64,000 nucleotides of DNA, from positions 216,361 to 280,360 of the forward strand of contig NZ_SMAR01000002.1 of NCBI RefSeq assembly GCF_004342225.1. The letters are read 5' to 3'. Origin of the DNA: Martelella mediterranea (lineage in GTDB: Bacteria; Pseudomonadota; Alphaproteobacteria; Rhizobiales; Rhizobiaceae). Numbering within the stretch: the first letter of the stretch is position 1; each line of letters opens with the position of its first letter. Under the pieces are notes generated by a model. It was given only the letters and a program-made list of their open reading frames with translations. It ran no database searches and was not told where the DNA came from. The position numbers and the translations under genes are program-made. Below are positions 57,655 to 64,000 of this stretch, in pieces.

Positions 57655-58272
57655 TCAGCGCGGGGCCCGTTTGGCGAGAATACGCTGCAATGTGCGGCGA
57701 TGCATGTTCAGTCGCCTTGCGGTTTCAGAGACGTTGCGATCGCACATCTCATAAACGCGCTGGATATGTTCCCAACGCACACGGTCTGCCGACATCGGGT
57801 TTTCCGGCGGTTCGACCTTTTCGCCGGGCTTTTGTGTCAGCGCGTGGAGAATATCATCGGCATCGGCTGGCTTGGCCAGATAATCCAGCGCACCCAGTTT
57901 GACAGCCGTGACGGCCGTGGCGATGTTGCCGTAACCCGTGAGCACGACGATGCGTGTATCGGTGCGCAGATTGCGGATGGCGTCAATCACATCAAGGCCG
58001 TTGCCATCTTCAAGGCGAAGGTCAACGACGGCGTATTTGGGGGCGTGGGTTTCAACGCATGCAATACCTTCAGCGACGCTTTCAGCGGTTTCAGTCTGAA
58101 AGCCGCGCGCCTCCATTGCGCGGGCAAGGCGCTTGAGGAAAGCGGAATCGTCATCGACCAGCAGAAGCGATCGATCATGGCCGAGTTCGGCAGCCGACCC
58201 TGCTTCAGACCCATCCGCGCGCATGTCCTGCCGCGCTTCGTCATCACCCTTCATTGTCATGCTCGAACTCAT
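57655..58272 (-). CDS. actR: ActR/RegA-type response regulator
   Basis: Response regulator of the RegA/PrrA/ActR family for redox or acid adaptation. The 205 residues have a receiver domain (LLLVDDDSAFLKRLARAMEA; phospho-acceptor Asp84 in VVDLRLEDG; VVLTGYG; LAKPAD), a proline-containing linker and a short Fis-type HTH (NVSETARRLNMHRRTLQRIL). The cognate kinase ActS is 1.36 kb upstream, separated by a diguanylate cyclase-like pseudogene, whereas in relatives the two are usually adjacent. Met5 or Met7 are other possible starts. Confidence 0.93.
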   Translation of the reverse strand: MSSSMTMKGDDEARQDMRADGSEAGSAAELGHDRSLLLVDDDSAFLKRLARAMEARGFQTETAESVAEGIACVETHAPKYAVVDLRLEDGNGLDVIDAIRNLRTDTRIVVLTGYGNIATAVTAVKLGALDYLAKPADADDILHALTQKPGEKVEPPENPMSADRVRWEHIQRVYEMCDRNVSETARRLNMHRRTLQRILAKRAPR

Positions 58273-58469
58273 TATCGACGGAATTGAACCGTTTTTCGTT
58301 GTATTGTTCTGCTCTATTTAGGGCCGCTTATGACTCCCTGACAATAGCGGGTAAACCCTTAAATGTCGGTTTCGCCTTCTGCTGGCGAGGAGATATGGCC
58401 CGAAACCCGCCCTTTTTCCTGCCGAAAGCAGGATATTTGTCCCTGGGATGGAGTGCATATGGTTATGGC
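58273..58469. other. Intergenic region actR / PAS-GGDEF
   Basis: 197 bp that must supply actR with a promoter if transcription from actS stops. A short CCTGC-CGAAA-GCAGG hairpin lies near 58417-58431, without a T-run on the minus strand. Confidence 0.4.
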
Positions 58470-59376
58470 TTATGCTGCAAGGCAAAGCCTGTCTTTCCCG
58501 CGCCGTTTCGCCTGATAAAGCGCAGCATCCGCGCGGCCATAAAGTGCATCATAGGTTTCATACGGCTTCGCTGCAGAAATTCCGGCGGAAAAAGTGATGT
58601 GTAGAGCGGGGTGAGACCGAAGCGGTGAGAGCATACGAACCTGAGACATCATACGCTCGACAACGGTCTTGGCTTCATCCGGGTTTGCACCAGGCAGGAC
58701 CAACCCGAATTCCTCGCCGCCCAGCCTGCCGAAGCAGTCAATACGGCGCACCAGCCTCGATATTTCCTGCGCAAAGCTCACCAGCAACTGGTCGCCGCTT
58801 TGATGACCAAAACTGTCGTTGATCTGTTTGAAATTGTCGACATCAAAAATCGCAAAACAACCCGTGCTCGGCTGCGATGGTGCAGGCGGCATCTGCATCA
58901 TCGCAGCCAGCCTTGCTATGACAAAACGGCGATTGGCGATCCCGGTCAACTCGTCTGTCAGCGATGACCTTAAAGCGATGTCACGCTCCAGTCGGAGATC
59001 GCGGTCAGGCGCGCAAGTCGGTTATGTCGGTCGCCAGACAGAACATCCAACCGTCTTCATCGACCGTTTCTGTCATGAATAGCCAGCGACCATCATGAAT
59101 ATCTGTTTCAAACGCCCTGTATGGTATCTTGCCACGGCGTGAGAGCGTGCTTTTCAACCAAAGCTCAAAGTCTGGACTATTGATTACGGTCCCACGACGG
59201 GCATGATAGTTGCTGCGCATGAGTTCAGCCCAGGTGGGATATGCATCCGGCTCCAGAAAAAACGCCTGCCGGTATTTCTGGTTGGCATAGGCCAGACGGT
59301 CATTTTCGTCATACACTGCGAGGAAGATTTCTCCCTGCTCCATGAAATCATTAATTTTCCGAAGTGCTGTCTTCAT
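58470..59376 (-). pseudogene. PAS-GGDEF diguanylate cyclase gene split by a +1 frameshift
   Basis: Upstream frame 59005-59376 (PAS domain: EIFLAVYDENDRLAYANQKY, then WMFCLATDITDLRA, stop). Downstream frame 58470 to about 59015 reads DRDLRLERDIALRSSLTDEL and continues with TGIANRRF into a GGDEF domain with intact GGEEF and an I-site (RxxD five residues before GGEEF). Dropping one C from the GCC just before the TGA (59008-59009) joins the two into DLRADRDLRLERD. The domain residues are intact, so the break is either a recent mutation or a sequencing error. The gene sits between actS and actR. Confidence 0.82.
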
Positions 59377-59635
59377 GGGCGCTTAGCGTTCTTATCTGTT
59401 GGGTTGCCTGATCCATGGGATGGGCAAGGGCCATTTCGATAACAGGACCACTTCGATAATGGATCATGATGCTAAAGATATGACATGAATTGGAAATGAT
59501 CAAAACTGCAGCCACTTCAGGAGTGGTCGTCAGTTCTTAAAGTCAGGAGAGGGGCGCGTCTTTTGGTGCGAGGATTCTGTTTTCTGAAACTGCTACACTT
59601 GCAGCTGTTCCCGGAAAGCACGATGCTGTAAAGCC
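59377..59635. other. Region between the PAS-GGDEF gene and actS
   Basis: About 260 bp with no gene. It holds the 17-20 bp end of the palindromic repeat family near 59611-59630 and otherwise shows nothing recognisable. Confidence 0.5.
59611..59630 (+). repeat. Truncated copy of the palindromic repeat
   Basis: CCGGAAAGCACGATGCTGTA matches the outer arm of the type B repeat at 28349-28395 and the constant arm of type A. No core hairpin is present. Confidence 0.6.
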
Positions 59636-60952
59636 TCAGGAAGGGCGCGAACCGGCTTCAAAAGGTGTTTCCATGCGCCAGCGTGGCCACGACACCGTAA
59701 TGCGCGCGCCACCCGTATTTTCAAACCGTACGAAAGCACCGGAGCGTTCCAGCAGGGTTTTGGCGATAAACAGACCGAGGCCCAGCCCGCCGGCACGTTC
59801 ACGCATCTGATCGCGGTTGCGATCTGAAACGAAGGGCTCGCCGATACGCGGCAGGATTTCCGGTGCATAGCCCTCGCCATCATCCTCAATGATGATTTCG
59901 ACAAGGTTTTCGCCATAGCGCACAGTGACCGAAACTCGTGTTTCAGCATGCTCAACGGCATTTTCGATCAGATTGCCAAGGCCATAAAGGATGGCCGGGT
60001 TACGGGTGCCAACCGGTTCGGTTTCGCTTCTTGCGTCAAAGCTGATGGACAGATCGTTGATGAAGGGTCGATGCGGAGCAACCACTTCTTCCACCAGGGA
60101 AGACAGAGGCAGGCGGCGCATATGCGCCTCATCCTGTTTCGAAAGCGAGGTCAGCCGACCGAGAATATCACGGCAGCGCTGGCTCTGGCTCAAAAGCAGC
60201 TGAACATCTTCTCCATAGGCAGGATCTTCGCTCAGCGTTTGTGCCATTTCCTTGGCGACCACCGAAATCGTTGCCAGGGGTGTGCCCAGTTCATGGGCTG
60301 CCGCTGCTGCCAGCCCGTCTAGCTGAGAAAGGTGTTGTTCGCGCTGCAGCACAAGTTCGGTTGCGGCCAACGCATCTGTGATCTGCTGTGCTTCCAGAGA
60401 AACCCGGTGGGCGTAAAAGGCCGCAAAGCTCAACATGGAGATGATTGCAATCCAGATACCGAGTTTAAGCACCGGCTCGATTGCCAGAACAATCCCGGGG
60501 TGCCAGGGCAGGGGAAAAGGCGTCAGTGCCAGTGCTGAAACGGCAAGGATCGCCAGAGCCATCAATGCCGAGGCATATTTAAGCGGTAGCGCCGTAAACG
60601 AAATAATCACAGGGACACAAATCAGCGGCGCAAAGGGATTGGCAAGGCCGCCGGTGAGAAACAGAAGCGCTGAAAGCTGCAGAATATCGAAGCCGATCAG
60701 GGTAACGGCAATGGACGGACTGATCCTTTGCGTTGGCGGGTAGCGCAGGACGAGAAGCAGGTTTCCGAGCGCGAGGGCTGCGATCAGCGCGAATACCGGA
60801 TAAAGTGGCATCGGAAAGCCGAGACCGAAGGCGACATAAAATATCGTGGCTGTTTGTCCCGCGACAGCGACCCAGCGCAGTCGCACCAGTGTCTGCAGTC
60901 GCCAGTTTCTCCGGCTTTCCGACATCATCGTATTGGGTATGGTCGGCTTCAT
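59636..60952 (-). CDS. actS: ActS/RegB-type redox-sensing histidine kinase
   Basis: Global redox sensor kinase. The 438 residues show six hydrophobic helices with the quinone-site heptapeptide GGLANPF at 101-107, the H-box HELGTPLATI with His220, the redox-box cysteine Cys260 in SQSQRCRDILGRL, and the N/G boxes GLGNLIENAVEHAE, EDDGEGY and GGLGLGLFIAKTLLERSG. Cys260 and GGLANPF are the signature residues of RegB/PrrB/ActS. It follows hrpB by 24 bp on the same strand, so the two are probably co-transcribed. Its partner gene actR is displaced by the insertion of a PAS-GGDEF gene. Confidence 0.94.
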   Translation of the reverse strand: MKPTIPNTMMSESRRNWRLQTLVRLRWVAVAGQTATIFYVAFGLGFPMPLYPVFALIAALALGNLLLVLRYPPTQRISPSIAVTLIGFDILQLSALLFLTGGLANPFAPLICVPVIISFTALPLKYASALMALAILAVSALALTPFPLPWHPGIVLAIEPVLKLGIWIAIISMLSFAAFYAHRVSLEAQQITDALAATELVLQREQHLSQLDGLAAAAAHELGTPLATISVVAKEMAQTLSEDPAYGEDVQLLLSQSQRCRDILGRLTSLSKQDEAHMRRLPLSSLVEEVVAPHRPFINDLSISFDARSETEPVGTRNPAILYGLGNLIENAVEHAETRVSVTVRYGENLVEIIIEDDGEGYAPEILPRIGEPFVSDRNRDQMRERAGGLGLGLFIAKTLLERSGAFVRFENTGGARITVSWPRWRMETPFEAGSRPS

Positions 60953-60976
60953 CTGTCCTCTCTTGAAGGGCTGCCT

Positions 60977-63463
60977 TCAGGTGCCGCGCGGCTTGGCTCG
61001 CCGGGTTGGCTCTGCGTTGGCCGGATCTTCGGGCCAGAGGTGCTTCGGGTAGCGCCCCCGCATATCGGCACGCACATCTTTCCATGAACCGGTCCAAAAG
61101 CCCATAAGGTCCCGTGTCGTCTGGATCGGCCGACCGGCCGGAGACGTCAGCTCCAGCGTCAATGGCACGTGACCGGCAATGACCGGATGGGATTTCAGGC
61201 CGTATAACATCTGTACACGGATGGAAAGCACGGGTTCATCGCTGTCATAGCGTATTGGCACCCGGTCTCCGGTCGGAGCCTTGAAATGTGTTGGCGCCAG
61301 CCGGTCCATATCTGCAAGCTGGGCATAGGGAATAAGTGATTTCAGTCCTTCAGTGAGGCTGCCCGATGTTATGCCACTGATCGCTGTAACGCCGTTTTGA
61401 AACGGGGTGAACCATGTCTCCAGCGTTGCAATCAGGGCTTCATCGCTCACATCCGGCCAGGGTGTTCCGAGTTTACGATGCAAAAAGCCCATTCGTTCGC
61501 GTAAATGCGCGCCGTCTTTGGAGAAGGTCAGCAGATCAAGACCGAATTCCCGAACGCCTTCGCTCAGGGCTGCAGCGGCTTCATCGCCGCCCGGCTTTTT
61601 CAGAGGTCTTTCGTGGAGCACCAAAGCGCCGAGGCGGCGTGCGGTGCGTGCACGAACGCTTTTGCTGTTGCGATCGAAAACACACTCATTGTCTTCGTTT
61701 ATCAGACCGGCGCATTCGGTTTCAATTGTTTCACGTGAGACAGGGCAGGCCGCCAGAATGCGACCGCGCGCAGCAGAACCGGTGAGATCGGCAATCACCA
61801 GAAATTCGTGCTGCATCAGCTCGTCACTGTCGGGAAGCGCTGCGCCCCTGCCATTGGCCATCAGGTATCGTCCATCGCCGCCCCGGCGCAAGGCGATCCG
61901 ATCCGGAAATGCATGAAGCAGGGCGGAACCCGGATCAAAGAACCCGTCTTTTACAGCATTTACGCCTGCCAGCCGGGCAATACGCTTTGCAAGTCCGCGT
62001 GCATCACCGGCACGCTTGGACCGGTCGTCCCCGAAGTTGCGCAGCCGGGCGGAGATGTCCGTGCCTGTTCCGCCAAGCCCCTGTTCCGTCAGCAGAACAG
62101 CCATTCGTGCGGCATCTTCTGCGTGCCCGTTCGTGGCGGAGCGGATCACCATGGCTGCCAGCCGGGGCGGCAGAGGCAGTGCGCGCATACGTGCACCTTC
62201 CTCAGTTAACCGGCCATCATTTCCCAACGCACCGAGGGATGTGAGGAGCTTCCTTGCCTCAGAATATGCCGCTGTTGGCGGCGGGTCTGCAAATGTCATC
62301 TGTCGAGGGTCTGTTACCCCCCAATGTGCCAGATCAAGCACCAGACCGGTCAGATCAGTGTTCAGAATTTCAGGTGTCTGGAAAGCGGGCAGGGCGGCAG
62401 TCTGTCCCTCATGCCACAGTCTGAGCGCGACACCCGGCGCCGTTCTGCCAGCGCGTCCGGCGCGCTGATCGGCTGCAGCAGGGGAAACCTTTATCGTATC
62501 AAGCCGGGTTATTCCGGTTGCCGGTTCAAAGACCGGAACACGCTGGAGGCCGCTGTCGATGACGATGTTGACGCCGTCGATCGTGATCGAGGTTTCCGCG
62601 ATGGAGGTCGCCAGCACCACCTTGCGCATACCGGAAGGGGCAGGGCGGATCGCCGCGTCCTGTTCTGAGCGCGAAAGGTTCCCGTATAGCGGGGCCAGTA
62701 TGACGTGCTGACCGATCCGCCCTTCAAGCTGCTGGACGGTGCGGCGGATTTCTGCCTGTCCGGGCAGGAAGGCGAGAATCGAGCCTTCCTCCGTTTTAAG
62801 CATTGAGGAAACCGCATCTGCCACGCTGTCTTCAATCCGGCTTTGTGGTTTGCGGCTCTGATATCGGATGTCGACTGGAAATGCGCGCCCCTCACTTTCG
62901 ATGACCGGGGCATTCTGCATAAGCGCGCTGATGCCCTTCACGTCCAGCGTTGCCGACATCACGATGATCTGCAGGTCCTCACGAAAGCCTTCGCGGATAT
63001 CAAGTGCGAGCGCGAGTCCGAAATCGGCATCAAGCGAGCGTTCGTGGAATTCGTCGAAAATGATGGTTCCAACGCCATTCAGTTCCGGGTCGTCCAGCGC
63101 CATTCGCGCGAAAACACCCTCGGTGACGACCTCAATTCGGGTTGCCGCTGAGACCTTGCTGTCGAGCCGCATCCGGTAACCAACCGTCTGGCCAGGCTCT
63201 TCTCCCAGAAGTGAGGCCATCCTGAATGCAGCAGCACGCGCGGCAAGCCGACGAGGTTCGAGAACAATAATCTTCTGATCGTCTCGGATGTCTTCTCTAA
63301 GCAGATGAAGCGGAACCAGTGTCGTCTTGCCTGCCCCAGGCGGCGCGGACAACACTGCACGCCCTTCTGTTTGCAGCGCTTGAGTGAGTGCGTTCAGGAC
63401 GGCGGAAACAGGGAGAGGCGTTTGGTTCGTGTTTGTGGTCACGTCAGATCCATGGTGCTGCAA
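60977..63463 (-). CDS. hrpB: ATP-dependent helicase HrpB
   Basis: A DEAH/DExH helicase of the HrpB family, related to HrpA, cellular role unclear. The 828-residue protein has Walker A SAPPGAGKTTLV at 39-50, DEFHERSLDADFGLAL, SATLD, the helicase C-terminal domain (SITIDGVNIVIDSGL; DQRAGRAGRTAPGVALRLW) and the HrpB-specific C-terminal region ending KHLWPEDPANAEPTRRAKPR. A parS site is at 61727-61742 inside it, in codons for V-S-R-E-T. Followed closely by actS. Confidence 0.95.
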   Translation of the reverse strand: MQHHGSDVTTNTNQTPLPVSAVLNALTQALQTEGRAVLSAPPGAGKTTLVPLHLLREDIRDDQKIIVLEPRRLAARAAAFRMASLLGEEPGQTVGYRMRLDSKVSAATRIEVVTEGVFARMALDDPELNGVGTIIFDEFHERSLDADFGLALALDIREGFREDLQIIVMSATLDVKGISALMQNAPVIESEGRAFPVDIRYQSRKPQSRIEDSVADAVSSMLKTEEGSILAFLPGQAEIRRTVQQLEGRIGQHVILAPLYGNLSRSEQDAAIRPAPSGMRKVVLATSIAETSITIDGVNIVIDSGLQRVPVFEPATGITRLDTIKVSPAAADQRAGRAGRTAPGVALRLWHEGQTAALPAFQTPEILNTDLTGLVLDLAHWGVTDPRQMTFADPPPTAAYSEARKLLTSLGALGNDGRLTEEGARMRALPLPPRLAAMVIRSATNGHAEDAARMAVLLTEQGLGGTGTDISARLRNFGDDRSKRAGDARGLAKRIARLAGVNAVKDGFFDPGSALLHAFPDRIALRRGGDGRYLMANGRGAALPDSDELMQHEFLVIADLTGSAARGRILAACPVSRETIETECAGLINEDNECVFDRNSKSVRARTARRLGALVLHERPLKKPGGDEAAAALSEGVREFGLDLLTFSKDGAHLRERMGFLHRKLGTPWPDVSDEALIATLETWFTPFQNGVTAISGITSGSLTEGLKSLIPYAQLADMDRLAPTHFKAPTGDRVPIRYDSDEPVLSIRVQMLYGLKSHPVIAGHVPLTLELTSPAGRPIQTTRDLMGFWTGSWKDVRADMRGRYPKHLWPEDPANAEPTRRAKPRGT
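61727..61742. promoter_or_regulatory. parS: parS site inside hrpB
   Basis: TGTTTCACGTGAGACA, one mismatch (position 13) from the consensus, 48 kb from the origin and well outside the usual cluster. Confidence 0.8.
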
Positions 63464-63745
63464 TAATGGCCTGCCTCATTCGTTTCGACAAATAGCATAC
63501 TTTCTGACTTGCGATATAAAGGTCATCAGCTGAGCGCAACAGGGCAGGCCTCAAAACCTTTCTGCCACAGATCACGGGACTCCAATAAACCCCTGCCCAT
63601 TTTTCATTCATTTCATTGTATTGCTGTTTTGTTGGGCTGATTGATTGGTTAATGTGTGTTAATGATTTGGGTTTGGCGGCGTATTGGAAATAAATGTTTA
63701 AAATCAGATACTTAACAAAAATGTCATTTTTTTTGGAATTGGTTG
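63464..63745. other. AT-rich region upstream of the rRNA promoter
   Basis: No coding content. The part at 63714-63742, just before the -35 box, is strongly AT-rich and could act as an UP element for the promoter at 63746. Confidence 0.5.
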
Positions 63746-63775
63746 TTGACGGTTTGCGGAAATGGGGTCTATAAG
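63746..63775 (+). promoter_or_regulatory. Probable rRNA operon promoter
   Basis: TTGACG (-35, 63746-63751) and TATAAG (-10, 63770-63775), 18 bp apart, preceded by AT-rich sequence. The GC-rich discriminator GCCGCC follows, as in stringently regulated rrn promoters. Confidence 0.6.
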
Positions 63776-64000
63776 CCGCCTCACCGAACGACGGGGCGGC
63801 GCTTCAGCGGCCTACGGTTCAGACAAAATCTCCGACAGGCTGGAATGCTTGGGTAGGCTGGTTAAAAACAGATTGGCCGAAGGTGAATTTGTGACGCTTT
63901 TAAAGAGTGTCGGTTATTTGGACAATTGCATATTGAAGAAAGAGAAACGTGGCGAGCGGCTTTGTCTTTTGGTGGACTTTCGGGTTCGCTGGAAAAGAGA
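63776..64000 (+). ncRNA. Probable 5' leader of an rRNA operon (16S beyond window)
   Basis: No protein frame is convincing. The tail near 63930-63960 (ATTGAAGAAAGAGAAACGTG) resembles the leader just before 16S rRNA in rhizobial rrn operons, which includes GACA...ATTGAAGAAAGAGAAACGTGG-like sequence. I recognise it from memory of related leaders, so it is an inference. The mature 16S start is not in the window. Confidence 0.55.

Noticed and set aside
63649..63662. TTAA-TGTGTG-TTAA, CtrA-like word
   Set aside because: The spacer is six bases; CtrA sites need seven.

Overview
The window is about 64 kb of a chromosome from an alphaproteobacterium of the order Hyphomicrobiales (Rhizobiales: Rhizobiaceae/Brucellaceae-like). 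This rests on gene order and gene content: gyrB-xre-smr-timA-fxsA-secB, dnaQ-coaE-aroE-maf-ppsR, hemE-hemJ-rho-mnmE-mnmG-rsmG-parA-parB and holA/lptE-leuS, together with DUF1013 (TrcR), DUF2852, MmcB and an ActS/ActR (RegB/RegA) pair. I cannot name the genus from the sequence alone.

The window is centred on the chromosome origin. A DnaA-box-rich intergenic region at about 13.1-13.5 kb lies between ppsR and hemE, the place where origins sit in related alphaproteobacteria. Six sites matching the ParB palindrome with 0-2 mismatches surround it, at 11.6, 18.06, 20.1, 28.0, 33.05 and 61.7 kb, and parAB are at 20.8-22.6 kb. The right end runs into an AT-rich promoter and leader that look like the upstream region of an rRNA operon, with the 16S gene itself just outside.

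Layout. 0-1.1 kb: start of trpF and a YgjP-like metallopeptidase. 1.2-9.4 kb: DUF2852 protein, nitroreductase, gyrB, a decayed 1.1-kb stretch, xre, smr, timA, fxsA, secB. 9.4-13.1 kb: tight minus-strand operon dnaQ-coaE-aroE-maf-ppsR with 4-bp overlaps. 13.1-13.5 kb: oriC. 13.5-22.6 kb: plus-strand run hemE to parB. 22.9-27.4 kb: holA, lptE, leuS. 27.6-35.6 kb: yggS, an Old Yellow Enzyme with a divergent HxlR regulator, trcR, acs, an FMN reductase, a ProC-like protein, LysE and DUF1413. 35.6-45.7 kb: ispG, an MFS/VOC/DeoR operon, a MarR/EamA divergent pair with palindromic operators, pyc, an orphan LuxR regulator and a YrhK protein. 45.8-53.6 kb: RND efflux operon, DnaJ/CbpM pair, coaBC, GyrI-like protein. 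53.6-56.1 kb: the two genes of the carboxyspermidine/carboxynorspermidine route. 56.2-63.5 kb: L,D-transpeptidase, mmcB, actR, a frameshifted PAS-GGDEF gene, actS, hrpB.

Most of the window is ordinary housekeeping DNA. The notable parts are the origin/centromere architecture, a family of modular palindromic intergenic repeats, a diguanylate cyclase gene that sits between actS and actR and is broken by one extra base, three regulator/operator arrangements readable from sequence, and several start codons that a longest-ORF rule would place wrongly. I found no CRISPR array, prophage, insertion sequence, tRNA gene or clear new defence system.
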